A stretch of DNA of 64,000 nucleotides from Kangiella geojedonensis (GCF_000981765.1 NZ_CP010975.1:1550001-1614000), one strand, 5' to 3'; shown: positions 27,829 to 37,691, counted from the first letter of the stretch. The notes: generated by a model not told the origin, from the letters alone. Translations and numbers: made by a program.

Positions 27829-28593
27829 TTATAATTTTCGATGCTTCAAGTAGCCTCTTATTGAATAGCTCATAAAAGCTCGGATTGCACTTATCAGGCC
27901 AAGTTTTTCATGATGCCTTAACTGCCACCAAACTTTTTTTGCTGAGTTAATTTTGTTGCCAGATACAGAGTCAATTCCTGTAAGGCGGTATCGTGTGAGA
28001 TCTTCATTTAGACCATAGGCTTTACCACCACGCTTTAAAATCTCTAACCAGCAGGCAAAATCATCATAATACACATCCTGCATATACACCTTCCCAATTA
28101 CGCTTGAATCGTATACTACTGTAGAAGTGGTAATAGCTGTATTCCCGAGAAGCTTTGAGTAGGTCATTGATTTAGGAACATGAATAAACCGTCCGAGTTT
28201 GTTATTCTCAGAATCAACTCTTCTATACGAAGTGTAAATAAAGTCAGCAGAATTGTTTTTCATTGCCTCGAGGCTTCTTTGTAGTTTATTTGGTAGCCAA
28301 TAATCATCGCTATCTAAAAAAGCTATATATCGGCCCCTTGCTTTTTTCAAACCAGCATTCCGGGCCATAGCTGGCCCAACATTTTTTTCTAGCGAGACTA
28401 CCTTTATCCTTTCATCTTGACTAGCCAAGTTTCGAATAACACTTAGAGTATTGTCTTTGGAGCAATCATCAATTATAAATAACTCCCAGTTAGTATGTGA
28501 TTGTTTCATCACAGACTCAACGCTACTCCATATATGCTTCTCAGCGAAATGCGCTGGCATTATTATAGAGACCAACTCCATATTCTGAACCAT
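27829..28593 (-). CDS. Glycosyltransferase family 2
   Basis: About 254 residues from the ATG at 28593 (MVQNMELVSIIMPAHFAEKH), 10 nt after uxs; the frame runs further up into uxs but those residues look non-native. The GT-A core shows VSIIMPAHFAEKHIWSSVESV, FIIDDCSKDNT, NVGPAMARNAGLKKARGRYIAFLDSDDYW (the DxD metal motif is SDD) and YYDDFACWLEIL. It resembles teichuronic or O-antigen GT2 enzymes. Its donor is unknown; with uxs and ugd adjacent, UDP-Xyl or UDP-GlcA are candidates. Confidence 0.9.
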   Translation of the reverse strand: MVQNMELVSIIMPAHFAEKHIWSSVESVMKQSHTNWELFIIDDCSKDNTLSVIRNLASQDERIKVVSLEKNVGPAMARNAGLKKARGRYIAFLDSDDYWLPNKLQRSLEAMKNNSADFIYTSYRRVDSENNKLGRFIHVPKSMTYSKLLGNTAITTSTVVYDSSVIGKVYMQDVYYDDFACWLEILKRGGKAYGLNEDLTRYRLTGIDSVSGNKINSAKKVWWQLRHHEKLGLISAIRAFMSYSIRGYLKHRKL

Positions 28594-28603
28594 GCTGCTC
28601 ACT

Positions 28604-29569
28604 TTAAGCAAACCGTTTTTGGTTAATTTCGTTATTAAAATACTCGATAGTAGCACCTAACCCTTCGTGCAACTGTACTTTGGGCGACCAACCAAGTTCT
28701 TTATGAATTTTGTCGATAACAGGCTGCCTTTGTTTTGGGTCATCTTTGGGTAATGGTAGCTTTATGATTTGAGACTGGGAGCCCGTTAACTTGAGAACTA
28801 CCTCAGCTAGCTCAAGCATGCTAAACTCATTTGGGTTACCTAAATTATAAGGGCTAGCTACTTTTCCACTTTCCATAACAGCGACAATCCCATCGATTAA
28901 ATCATCTACATAACAAAAGCTTCTAGTCTGGCTTCCATCTCCATACACTGTTATATCCTTACCTTTTATAGCTTGACAAATAAAGTTGCTAACAACTCTT
29001 CCATCATCTGCTCGCATATTTTCACCATAAGTATTAAATATGCGTACAAGTTTAGCCTCTACACCACGAATAAGAGCATAATCATGAATTAAGGTTTCAG
29101 CGCCTCGCTTACCCTCATCATAACAGGACCTAATCCCCATGGGGTTTACGTTACCCCAATATGACTCATGTTGCGGATGTACTAATGGGTCACCATACAC
29201 TTCACTTGTTGATGCGTGCAAAACTTTTGCATTATTTTTTTCAGCGTGACAGAGGACGTTTCTTACTCCTAGGATCGATGTCTCAAAAGTATAAACTGGA
29301 TCTGCTTGGTAGTGAGGCGGGGAGGCTGGACACGCCAAGTTATAAATCTCATCGACCTTAAGAATTGATGGTAATGGTTGACGAATATCATGCTCGATAA
29401 AAGTAAAATTAGTTTTTGTACTTAGACCTTCAATATTTGTTAGTCTTCCTGTATGAAGATTATCAATACAAATAACATCATTGCCATTGTCTATTAGCTT
29501 TTTACATAAGTTGGAGCCTAAAAAGCCCGCCCCACCTGTTACTAAGCTTTTTGTTCTTGCTGTAATCAC
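28604..29569 (-). CDS. uxs: UDP-glucuronate decarboxylase (UDP-xylose synthase)
   Basis: 321 residues of the extended SDR family. VTGGAGFLGSNLCKKLIDNG, CIDNLHTGRLTNI, YNLACPASPPHYQADPVYTFETSILG, STSEVYGDP, YDEGKRGAETL (Tyr-x3-Lys), RIFNTYGENMRADDGRVVSNFI and YGDGSQTRSFCYVDDLI together are characteristic of UXS rather than RmlB. It converts UDP-GlcA (from Ugd, two genes upstream) to UDP-xylose with bound NAD. Confidence 0.93.
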   Translation of the reverse strand: MITARTKSLVTGGAGFLGSNLCKKLIDNGNDVICIDNLHTGRLTNIEGLSTKTNFTFIEHDIRQPLPSILKVDEIYNLACPASPPHYQADPVYTFETSILGVRNVLCHAEKNNAKVLHASTSEVYGDPLVHPQHESYWGNVNPMGIRSCYDEGKRGAETLIHDYALIRGVEAKLVRIFNTYGENMRADDGRVVSNFICQAIKGKDITVYGDGSQTRSFCYVDDLIDGIVAVMESGKVASPYNLGNPNEFSMLELAEVVLKLTGSQSQIIKLPLPKDDPKQRQPVIDKIHKELGWSPKVQLHEGLGATIEYFNNEINQKRFA

Positions 29570-29620
29570 TTGTCAACCTCTTAGTGTGCTATAAATAATA
29601 AGTCCCATATTTCAAAGTAA

Positions 29621-30793
29621 TCATGTTTTAAGAGACACTTTTGAATCATCATACTTTGATTCATGCCACCCACTGCTAATCGCCAACCCTAATATTAAAC
29701 CTATCGGAAAATAATCAAGGGCTCTGTTTACAAAAAAGAATAACACAAACTGTATAAATACGACGGTCCAAAAAAAGCTTTTATTCTTAACGATAGATAT
29801 ATATAAGTAATAAAATATTAGTGAGAAAAAGCATACTGACCAAAGCAGTCCGAAACTCCCAATATAAGTTAAATATTGACTGTCGGCTATATAGTAAGCG
29901 ATATTTTCATACCCAAAAAATATAACGTGTATAGTAGCTCTCTCAATATTCTCAAAAAAAGTATTATATATTTCAACCCTCAGGGATACTGACCTTGAAC
30001 CTGTAGCTGTATCACCAGATAAAAGCGCTAGTAAAGATTCAAATTTGAACTTTAAGTGTTCAGGAAGTAATAGCTCATAAGTACTAAATAGGACTGCTAT
30101 CGAAGTCAATAAAACAATAATAGTTAATAGGAGGTTCTTTCTTGTGAAATACAATGTGAAATTTAGCAACATAAACAACACTGACATCATTGAGACAGTA
30201 AATAATATCCCAAAAGATATTAATACAATAAGAACATATCTATGGAAAGACTTTTGTTTATAGTAGAGGAGATAGCTTAAGCAAATATTACAGATAAATC
30301 CAAATGCATTTGCATTCCCGACCCCTCCGATAAAAGCATTGTTCTCCCATAAACTAAAACCATTTATAAAGATATAAATATCAATCAAAATTTGTATACT
30401 GACTACAAAAACCAGTGAATTCAATAAAGTATAAACTTCTACTTCCTGATTTCTATTAGCTAGCAGACAAAACGGTAGAAGTGTTAACAACAGGTTAAAA
30501 TACTTAAGGTCTGGCTGCCCTAGATATAAACTCTTAGTGACTAAAAATATCAAACCCCACAAAACAACTATTAAAAGAATATATTGTACAGCCCTTTTTT
30601 TTTGGAATATGCTTCTCCAGTCAAAGTACAATAAAATAAAAGCTGCAACAGAGACAATCTTTAGCAAAAGTATGGGCAAACCGGCATCACTGCCTTCCTT
30701 CTCAGAAAAACCTAGAAAGTAGAATATGTAATAAAGGGACATTACTCCTAGTATAGAAAAAGGGAGCCTCAGACTAACTTTTTTAATTTTCAT
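29621..30793 (-). CDS. wzy: O-antigen/capsule polymerase-like membrane protein (Wzy candidate)
   Basis: 390 residues with about ten to twelve hydrophobic spans and a large periplasmic-type loop near residues 255-300 (LLSGDTATGSRSVSLRVEIYNTFF). The S/T-G-S-R-x5-R pattern in that loop resembles the O-antigen ligase/polymerase family. Wzy proteins are too divergent for a confident family call by eye. The case rests on topology, A+T-rich sequence and position between ugd and uxs in a cluster with a flippase and a Wzz-like protein. A WaaL-like ligase would be the main alternative. Confidence 0.65.
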   Translation of the reverse strand: MKIKKVSLRLPFSILGVMSLYYIFYFLGFSEKEGSDAGLPILLLKIVSVAAFILLYFDWRSIFQKKRAVQYILLIVVLWGLIFLVTKSLYLGQPDLKYFNLLLTLLPFCLLANRNQEVEVYTLLNSLVFVVSIQILIDIYIFINGFSLWENNAFIGGVGNANAFGFICNICLSYLLYYKQKSFHRYVLIVLISFGILFTVSMMSVLFMLLNFTLYFTRKNLLLTIIVLLTSIAVLFSTYELLLPEHLKFKFESLLALLSGDTATGSRSVSLRVEIYNTFFENIERATIHVIFFGYENIAYYIADSQYLTYIGSFGLLWSVCFFSLIFYYLYISIVKNKSFFWTVVFIQFVLFFFVNRALDYFPIGLILGLAISSGWHESKYDDSKVSLKT

Positions 30794-30821
30794 GAATTTT
30801 TATAATTATATAAACTGCAAG

Positions 30822-31985
30822 TTAGTTATCACCATAAACATCCCTAGTGTATACCTTATCTTGAATATCCCTGATTTCTTCCGTTAATCGATTTGCAATA
30901 ATAACATCACAACTATCTTTAAACTCACTTAGGTCATTCTCTAAACTTGCCGCCCCTCTCCAATTTTTGATGGTAGGTTCAAATATTTTTATTTCTATTC
31001 CTTTCTCCTCTAAAAAGCTAATAACATCTAAAACGGCAGAGGAGCGATAGTTATCTGAGCCTGTTTTCATAATTAGTCTATAGACACCGACAATACTTGG
31101 TTTCATCTTTAAGATCGACTCGGCTAAAAACATCTTCCTGACATCGTTAGACTCCACAATAGCGCTGATTAGTCTCTGAGGGGTACCATCAAAATTAGCC
31201 AGCATTTGCTTAGTATCCTTGGGAAAACAGTATCCACCATAACCGAAAGAGGGATTGTTATAATGAGCTCCTATTCTTGGCTCCAAACCAACACCATCAA
31301 TAATCTCCTTTGCCTCAAGTCCATTTTGAAGTGCGAAGCTATCAAGTTCATTAAAATATGCAACTCGCATTGCTAAATATGTATTAGCAAATAGCTTTAC
31401 AGCCTCGGCCTCCCTTGCTCCTAGGAATAGCAGCGGAACATCCTGTGATAAAGAGCCTCTTCTTACTAGCTCCGCGTACTTTACAGCTTCCTGAGTTTTT
31501 GCACCCATTATGATTCGGGATGGATGTAAATTATCGTACAGTGCATTTCCTTCTCTTAGAAACTCGGGGGAAAAAACAATTCTGTTTGTACAAAACCTTT
31601 TATTTAATTCATCTGTATAACCAATTGGTATTGTAGACTTAATTACTATAGTCGCTTTTTGGTTCTCGGTTAATGCCTGCTCTACAACTTTCTCTATACT
31701 TTTTGTATTAAAATAATTTGTGCTAGGGTCATAATCGGTAGGAGTAGCAACCACTATGTAATTTGCATCTTTGTAGATGCCGTTTTGACCCAGCTTTGCT
31801 GTTAAATTCAAAGGCTTCGTTTGTAAATACTCTTTTACGCCTGAATCATCTATAGGAGATTCTCCGTTCTTAAGCAGCTCAACTTTTCTGGAGTCTATAT
31901 CTATTATTGTAACTTCATTGTGCTGAGCGAGTAAGATGGCATTTGAAAGCCCAACATACCCAGAGCCTACCACTATAATCTTCAT
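30822..31985 (-). CDS. ugd: UDP-glucose 6-dehydrogenase
   Basis: Oxidises UDP-glucose to UDP-glucuronate. 387 residues begin MKIIVVGSGYVGLSNAILLAQ; VVATPTDYD, STIPIGYT, FSPEFLREG and RIIMG follow. The helix REAEAVKLFANTYLAMRVAYFNEL carries Lys197 and Asn201. The catalytic Cys253 is in NPSFGYGGYCFPKD. The shorter form is typical of enterobacterial Ugd in capsule clusters. It feeds UDP-GlcA to Uxs. This is the intact counterpart of the degenerate paralog at 23698-24987. Confidence 0.96.
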   Translation of the reverse strand: MKIIVVGSGYVGLSNAILLAQHNEVTIIDIDSRKVELLKNGESPIDDSGVKEYLQTKPLNLTAKLGQNGIYKDANYIVVATPTDYDPSTNYFNTKSIEKVVEQALTENQKATIVIKSTIPIGYTDELNKRFCTNRIVFSPEFLREGNALYDNLHPSRIIMGAKTQEAVKYAELVRRGSLSQDVPLLFLGAREAEAVKLFANTYLAMRVAYFNELDSFALQNGLEAKEIIDGVGLEPRIGAHYNNPSFGYGGYCFPKDTKQMLANFDGTPQRLISAIVESNDVRKMFLAESILKMKPSIVGVYRLIMKTGSDNYRSSAVLDVISFLEEKGIEIKIFEPTIKNWRGAASLENDLSEFKDSCDVIIANRLTEEIRDIQDKVYTRDVYGDN

Positions 31986-32009
31986 AACTATCTCTTTAAC
32001 CTATTTAAC

Positions 32010-33563
32010 TTAACGATCACCGCGCTTGATTTTAGATCGAACATAATCAATAAACTTTAAGCTCTTCTTTCTTGATATATTAATGCTTGGGCCTAACTTT
32101 ATACTTGGTTCATACTTGGTCAACTCCCTCCACTCTTTCGACCTTACTTTCTCTACCACCTTTAATTCAGCCTCGTCAGAGGCACCAAACTCTTTGTCGT
32201 ACGCTTCTACAACTTCACTTTTAAACATATCAATTAAGACACGAGAATCTGCACCCTCATAATATGAGTAGTCTGTAGTTGTATTGGCAATAACATTATC
32301 AACATATTGAGGGAACCTTCTTGCCCTTAAATACATATACCTTAATGTCGACTGAATAATTTCGGTTTTAGTTTTAACTTTACCTGCCCACTCGGAACTT
32401 AAGTCGTCTTGATTAAGAAAAGTTTTTACGAACCCACAACTCATATATGGTGATGGACCTAAGCAAACAACCTCTTTGCCACATGCGCCCGCTTCTACTG
32501 CTGAAGAGCCACCGTTCATTATTACAATATCAGCTTGTTGTATAAGGTCATAAGTGCTTAACTTACTATCACTATTAATTACATGTACTCCACGACTGGC
32601 GGCCCATTCCGAGTAATGTTGCTGTGACTTTTCACCAGTTACAGCTCCAATATTCTCTGACCAGTTAGGGTGGCACCTGACAATTACTTGCTCTGGCTTA
32701 ATATCAAACGCTTCCATATAATCCTCTAAGGCCTGAGTATTAGATTTCCACCCACTTTTCCATTCCGGGTGACCTGCAAATTCATTTTTGCTACTTGGAA
32801 TGACCAGTATTTTTTTTCCCGGTGATGAAAGAGGCCATTTAGCAGGCTCAGGGTTAGCATTATATAATCGCCACTCTAACTTATTAGCCTGTAAAAACCT
32901 TTGTGCTAAATGTTTAGCAGCAAGCATTGACTGCTCGAAGGTTAGTGGCTTCGAGTCATATTCACGAACCAGCTTATCAACATGCCGTATCGATAAGCAG
33001 TTTGCTCCTGGATTTAACCTGAGCCCATCTCCAAACCAAGATCTTTCATGTGTAATAAAAGGAACGCTTAGCCTTTCACATGCAAAAGTTATAGCTCGAG
33101 TGGCATCCATACGGCCATTAAAGACTATCACAGCATCTAACTGGTTCTTTTGGATCCAGTCAACAGTGGACTCATAAACGACAGAGATGGGCTTAGACAG
33201 TTCCTTGATTGTTTGTTTAACTTCCTCTAAATCATAATCATCTTCACTTTCTGTTCTATGTAAAGTGCAGGCACTTGATAAGGCGAGCTCATTTAATGTT
33301 GAGTTCGATAAGGTACTACTATAACTATTGGCTATGCTTGAAATTTGTTTAACTGGATAACTTCTCACCCCACCTAAAATACACTTGCTACACTCTGAAA
33401 CCTTTGATGACTGCTTTAGGGCCCTAGGATAACAACTCGATAGTGTAGCATCGCAGGTTAAAAAGTGTGTATTGTGTCCATCTTTCTTTAGTACTTCTGA
33501 AAGAAAGTATAGGTGCTCAACATGGGGCCTAAAAGCATAAATATTGACTAAGCCTACGTTCAT
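32010..33563 (-). CDS. Surface-carbohydrate/capsule biosynthesis protein, possible glycosyltransferase
   Basis: 517 residues. The N-terminus (NIYAFRPHVEHLYFLSEVLKKDGH) and the C-terminal half (KKILVIPSSKNEFAG, EQVIVRCHPNWSE, IQQADIVIMNGGSSAVEAGACGKEVVCLG) resemble the GT-B fold of capsule polysaccharide biosynthesis proteins (KpsS/LipB-like) and CDP-glycerol-type transferases. A Cys pair (SECSKC) lies near residue 60. Similar proteins occur beside nonulosonic acid clusters, so transfer of the pseudaminic acid or of an adjoining sugar is possible. The assignment of fold is moderate, that of substrate is a guess. Confidence 0.6.
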   Translation of the reverse strand: MNVGLVNIYAFRPHVEHLYFLSEVLKKDGHNTHFLTCDATLSSCYPRALKQSSKVSECSKCILGGVRSYPVKQISSIANSYSSTLSNSTLNELALSSACTLHRTESEDDYDLEEVKQTIKELSKPISVVYESTVDWIQKNQLDAVIVFNGRMDATRAITFACERLSVPFITHERSWFGDGLRLNPGANCLSIRHVDKLVREYDSKPLTFEQSMLAAKHLAQRFLQANKLEWRLYNANPEPAKWPLSSPGKKILVIPSSKNEFAGHPEWKSGWKSNTQALEDYMEAFDIKPEQVIVRCHPNWSENIGAVTGEKSQQHYSEWAASRGVHVINSDSKLSTYDLIQQADIVIMNGGSSAVEAGACGKEVVCLGPSPYMSCGFVKTFLNQDDLSSEWAGKVKTKTEIIQSTLRYMYLRARRFPQYVDNVIANTTTDYSYYEGADSRVLIDMFKSEVVEAYDKEFGASDEAELKVVEKVRSKEWRELTKYEPSIKLGPSINISRKKSLKFIDYVRSKIKRGDR

Positions 33564-33572
33564 AATATAAAT

Positions 33573-34787
33573 TCACCCACTTGTTTTATCTGGATGTGTT
33601 CTCAATTTTAAATAAATTGATATTGCCATCAAAAAGTAACAAAAAACAAAAGCGCTCAAAATTCCAGTCATTAAAATGTGTAGAGATGCATAACGAAGAT
33701 CAAAAACAAAAAGCAAAACCAAAATAAGTGTCGCGACACTTATTTGAAATACAAACAATATTTTCTTCTCGTCACTAGCAATACAAAAACCAGACATCAA
33801 GTCACTACCCTTTATTGCTGCTATCAGAATAAAAATAATTAGTGTATAAGTATCGGTAGTAAACCATGCTGGTGCAAACCAGTTCGTCAGAAAATAACCC
33901 ACAAAGCTTATAAATACAATTTGCAGAGCAAATAAGTAAAAAGTAGAAACTAGAGTCTTTCCAAAGGCCAGTTTTTTATCTCTCATAACATCTAAAGTAA
34001 TTGAACGTAGAAAGCGAGTATTAATTATCTGTTGCAAAGTTAAACCGACAATGATAATTAACGCGTAATATGAAAAATTAGAGAACTCACTTGTGTTCAA
34101 TACAAAAGCTGCTGATAACCTATCTGAGTATTGTAATAACACAGCCATTAATGTTATTGGTATGTATTTGAGTGTTTCTTTAATAAATATTTTGGTTGGC
34201 CAAATAAAGTTTCGAAATAAAACTACTAATAATTTAATATTCAACAAAACTAATGCTAACAGCTCACCGTAAATTATGACCTCTTTCTTTTCCAAAATCA
34301 AAAAAGCAAATAAACCAGATGCAAGTATGAGTATATTTCTTATCAACAACCTGAGGCTGTACCCCATGAAGTCACCTGTGCTTTTTTGATATACGATATC
34401 CAGGAAAAAAATCAAATTTAGCGTTGAGTGGATTATCGCACCATATAACAAAATATAATTTTGCTGTTGAACTATAAAACTCGATAAAGCTAAAACTGCA
34501 ATGCTTATTAGCCCGTTAATAATAATTGGGCTTTGAAACACTAGGACTAAATTTTTACTCTCATACTTTGACTCTTTATATTTTTGTACAAACTCTATAT
34601 GTGAGCGAGTAACAATTCCAACACCAAGCAATAAAAACGTAACTCCAACAGCAATAAAGAAATAATTAATGTAAGCAAAGTCTTCAATCGGTAGAAGATG
34701 TGAATACAAAAATACTTTGCCAAAGGATATTAATGAAGCTAATCCTAGTAGCAGCGTATAAGCCCACGTTCTTATAATCTCCAACAT
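33573..34787 (-). CDS. wzx: Polysaccharide flippase-like membrane protein (Wzx candidate)
   Basis: 404 residues with about twelve hydrophobic spans spread over the whole length. LSRLLPIEDFAY-type N-terminal features (here FLYSHLLPIEDFAYINYFF) are typical of MATE/MOP-family polysaccharide exporters. It would flip undecaprenyl-linked repeat units to the periplasm. It lies between pseI and the capsule-type transferase gene. Sequence divergence in this family prevents certainty, but topology and context agree. Confidence 0.75.
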   Translation of the reverse strand: MLEIIRTWAYTLLLGLASLISFGKVFLYSHLLPIEDFAYINYFFIAVGVTFLLLGVGIVTRSHIEFVQKYKESKYESKNLVLVFQSPIIINGLISIAVLALSSFIVQQQNYILLYGAIIHSTLNLIFFLDIVYQKSTGDFMGYSLRLLIRNILILASGLFAFLILEKKEVIIYGELLALVLLNIKLLVVLFRNFIWPTKIFIKETLKYIPITLMAVLLQYSDRLSAAFVLNTSEFSNFSYYALIIIVGLTLQQIINTRFLRSITLDVMRDKKLAFGKTLVSTFYLFALQIVFISFVGYFLTNWFAPAWFTTDTYTLIIFILIAAIKGSDLMSGFCIASDEKKILFVFQISVATLILVLLFVFDLRYASLHILMTGILSAFVFCYFLMAISIYLKLRTHPDKTSG

Positions 34788-34893
34788 TAAATAATTTATC
34801 TCAAATTATCGTTTATATTTACAAACTGAACAGCAAAATTTCTCAATCTTATAAAAATACTCAAGGTATGTCTGCCGTGTGCTATTTACAATT

Positions 34894-35952
34894 TTATAGT
34901 TGTACTAATATGTCCCAACCAACAGCCGTGGCACTCTTTACATCACACTTAACTTTCTTACCGATAACCTCATCTAAATATTTAGGCGCTAAACCAAACC
35001 CTGGCCTTACACTTCTTATAGCGTCTTCAGTGATGGTTTCACCAGCTTTTAGGTCTTTTACAAAATATAACGAGCGTCTGAATTTAACATTTCCTTGCTC
35101 ACTTGATTTGCGACCGTAATTGACTTCACCCAAGGCTTGCCATGCAGTTTTCGTATCACGGCACAATGCTTCTAGTTCTAAGGGCTCTAGCGAGAAGCTG
35201 TCGTCAGGTCCTCCGCCACTACGGTCTAGTGTAAAGTGTTTTTCTATTATTGATGCACCTAACGCAACGCTAGTGATTGCAGTTGTATTATCTAAAGTAT
35301 GATCTGATAAACCAGTAACTAGTCCATAGCGTTTCGCCATATCCTTAATGGTGCGTAAGTTATAGTCTGCAGCTGGAGCGGGATAACCGCTAACACAATG
35401 CAATATAGCTAGCTCTTTACATCCTCCTTCACGCGCAGCTTCTATTGCCTCTTGAATTTCTTCAGCATCAGCCATTCCCGTTGAAATAATCATCGGCTTG
35501 CCTGTGTTTGCGACATATTTAATCAAGGGTAAGTCTATTGCTTCAAACGAAGCAATTTTATAGGCTGGTGAATTAAGGTCTTCAAGTAAGTCTACGGCAG
35601 TTGTATCAAATGGAGAACTGAAAATAGTAATCCCTAACTTACGAGCATGCTCAAACAATGGTTTATGCCATTCCCATGGGGTATGAGCCCACTCGTACAG
35701 TTCATATAAATTGCGTCCTGCCCACAAACCATCAGTAATCATAAAATCTGGTAAATTACTGTCCAGAGTTATGGTGTCAGGACGATAGGTTTGAATTTTG
35801 ACGGCATCTGCACCTGCTTTTTTTGCTTCCTCTATAATACGAAAGCCCTTATTTATGTCTCCGTTATGATTCGCTGACATCTCTGCTATTATATAAGGAG
35901 CAAAGCCCTCCCCAATCACTCGACCATCAATAGTTAGTGTTTTACTCATCAA
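34894..35952 (-). CDS. pseI: Pseudaminic acid synthase
   Basis: 352 residues. Condenses the 2,4-diacylamido-2,4,6-trideoxy-L-altrose with phosphoenolpyruvate to pseudaminic acid. The NeuB-like TIM barrel is seen in PYIIAEMSANHNGDINKGFRIIEEAKKAGADAVKIQTYRPDTITLD, IFSSPFDTTAVDLLE, KIASFEAIDLPLI and GLSDHTLDNTTAI. The C-terminal antifreeze-like SAF domain contains RRSLYFVKDLKAGETITEDAIRSVRPGFGLAPKYL. The EIIE/RSGGGPDDSFSLEP region favours PseI over NeuB or LegI. It overlaps the formyltransferase-like gene by 11 bp. Confidence 0.94.
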   Translation of the reverse strand: MMSKTLTIDGRVIGEGFAPYIIAEMSANHNGDINKGFRIIEEAKKAGADAVKIQTYRPDTITLDSNLPDFMITDGLWAGRNLYELYEWAHTPWEWHKPLFEHARKLGITIFSSPFDTTAVDLLEDLNSPAYKIASFEAIDLPLIKYVANTGKPMIISTGMADAEEIQEAIEAAREGGCKELAILHCVSGYPAPAADYNLRTIKDMAKRYGLVTGLSDHTLDNTTAITSVALGASIIEKHFTLDRSGGGPDDSFSLEPLELEALCRDTKTAWQALGEVNYGRKSSEQGNVKFRRSLYFVKDLKAGETITEDAIRSVRPGFGLAPKYLDEVIGKKVKCDVKSATAVGWDILVQL

Positions 35953-36586
35953 CTTTCTCCAACTTAATTATATACTTCCTACCTCTTAGTTTAAAAAATG
36001 CAGGAAATCTATTTGGATCACACACACGAATGCAATCGAACTGCTCAGCAATAGTCCTATTGGGATCAACTTGGCTATCTGCTGGCGTTCTTTTAGGGTA
36101 ATAGGTAGCTGCGAATTGCTTACTTTGTTCTTGAGGTTCTACTGTAGAAAACTCTCTTATGGCAAACTCCATAAGCTCAATCTCTACTTTAAAAAGACTT
36201 TCGTTAATTTCATCCCATAATGCATTGCTAGATACTTTGAAGCTAACCTTCTTCCAGATTCGCCCGCTATCAACTTTGTCTTCAGCTTCGAGTAGGCTCA
36301 CAGTAATGTCTTCGTTGCCTTCTAGAATTTGCCAAATATGAGGGCTCCAACCTCTACCCTTTGGTAAGTCACTTGCATGTATCACAAGGCTAGCTTTATA
36401 TTTATTACGTTCTGCTTTGGTAATTAGCTCTGAACACGAAATCAAGAATAATATATCTCCACCAGATAACTTGTCTTTTCTTCTCACAAGCTCAATCGAA
36501 TGGTTAGCAGATCTTTGCTCGATCCACTCTAGCAAATAAGCATTGATAGGATGCTTTTCATCACTACATAACACACTAATACGCAT
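35942..36586 (-). CDS. Formyltransferase-like protein of the pseudaminic acid cluster (PseJ-like)
   Basis: 214 residues that resemble the methionyl-tRNA formyltransferase fold: LVIHASDLPKGRGWSPHIWQILEG has the catalytic-type His and the GRG-SP/W loop, and SLLEAEDKVDSGRIWKK the Asp-containing segment. Fmt-like proteins of this size recur in nonulosonic acid clusters. It overlaps pseG upstream and pseI downstream. No PseH-type N-acetyltransferase is visible anywhere in the cluster, so this gene may formylate the 4-amino group made by PseC, giving a 7-formamido pseudaminic acid. From memory such an enzyme has been called PseJ; I could not verify the name here. Confidence 0.72.
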   Translation of the reverse strand: MRISVLCSDEKHPINAYLLEWIEQRSANHSIELVRRKDKLSGGDILFLISCSELITKAERNKYKASLVIHASDLPKGRGWSPHIWQILEGNEDITVSLLEAEDKVDSGRIWKKVSFKVSSNALWDEINESLFKVEIELMEFAIREFSTVEPQEQSKQFAATYYPKRTPADSQVDPNRTIAEQFDCIRVCDPNRFPAFFKLRGRKYIIKLEKVDE

Positions 36587-37691
36587 ATTTTTTTCCGAAT
36601 AACTGCTTTATAACTCTGCTGGTTCCTGAACCATCACAAATACTTTTAGCCTGAAAGCTCAGTTGAATTACTTGTTTTGGCTTTAGACTCTTCTCGACTA
36701 GTATAGAAGTATGCTCAATGCGATTTTTATCAACGGCCACAGCAGCACCAGCGTATTCTAGTTCATTCGCTATTTTTCTTTGATTTTCAGCAATGACAAT
36801 CATTATAGTTGGCAATCCTAAACAACACCTCTCCCAAGATGTTGCTCCAGCGGCACCTATAGCTAAGTCACTGTTAGCCATCAACTCTGCCATATTGTTA
36901 ACTCCAACCTTGACCTCTGTTTGCCAAGGCATTTTATGAGCTTGTGCTATAACAGCTTCTATATGAGGTGCTGTAGCACCCATAACAACTGTGAACTCAG
37001 TGTCTGCAGGTAAGTCGGAATCAGCTATGTTCAATAAGATTTTACTGGTGATGTTATCATTATCAACGCCACCTAAATTAATCAAAATATTCTTGATAGT
37101 ACCAGCTTTAGCTTTTCTTCTTGCTAGACTGAAGTTTCGCCATTCGGTAAATTCTGAGCGCAATAAAGCATATTGTGCACCACAAAGCAATTCACATTTC
37201 TCTGGGACCAGACCTGTATAATCTGAAACCTCTCGGCCGTACGTTTGATCTAGCAAAATATCGCATAAATGATGTCTGTCAGCCAAATCATCAATGACCA
37301 TCAGTTTGTTGTAGTATGGTCTTAACAATTTTTGCCACGTTGCATCTAGTGCATAATGATCAACTATCAGCCAGTGGGGATTAATGGACTTTAAAATTCG
37401 CTGACATTCAGCAGCATCTTCTTCCTGAGTAGCGCCCAACCAAGAGCTGTGGGCTAATTCTTGATCACCTTTTTTATTACCAGTCCTTTCTGAGTTTTTA
37501 TCAAGCTCTCTAAGACTATGCACAATGTGCCCCTGTGTCTCAACAAATTCTATAAGGTTGCCATTGTGTTCACGGCAAATAAACTGACAGGCTCCACCTC
37601 TTTCTCGCAAAGCATTAGCCAAAGTGAGGCAGCGCATAACATGACCTGAGCCCATTTGTGTAGAGGCATCAACACGGAAAACAACTTTCAT
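36576..37691 (-). CDS. pseG: UDP-2,4-diacylamido-trideoxy-altrose hydrolase (nucleotide-sugar hydrolase)
   Basis: 371 residues. It removes UDP from the altrose intermediate before PseI. The GT-B-like fold shows VFRVDASTQMGSGHVMRCLTLANALRERGG, WLIVDHYALDATWQ (catalytic His region), LVIDDLADRHHLCDILLDQ, LINLGGVDNDN and AIGAAGATSWERCCLGLPTI. The C-terminus ends soon after the hydrolase domain; there is no fused GNAT acetyltransferase, unlike the PseG-PseH fusions of some bacteria. It overlaps pseF by 4 bp and the formyltransferase-like gene by 11 bp. Confidence 0.93.
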   Translation of the reverse strand: MKVVFRVDASTQMGSGHVMRCLTLANALRERGGACQFICREHNGNLIEFVETQGHIVHSLRELDKNSERTGNKKGDQELAHSSWLGATQEEDAAECQRILKSINPHWLIVDHYALDATWQKLLRPYYNKLMVIDDLADRHHLCDILLDQTYGREVSDYTGLVPEKCELLCGAQYALLRSEFTEWRNFSLARRKAKAGTIKNILINLGGVDNDNITSKILLNIADSDLPADTEFTVVMGATAPHIEAVIAQAHKMPWQTEVKVGVNNMAELMANSDLAIGAAGATSWERCCLGLPTIMIVIAENQRKIANELEYAGAAVAVDKNRIEHTSILVEKSLKPKQVIQLSFQAKSICDGSGTSRVIKQLFGKKYAY

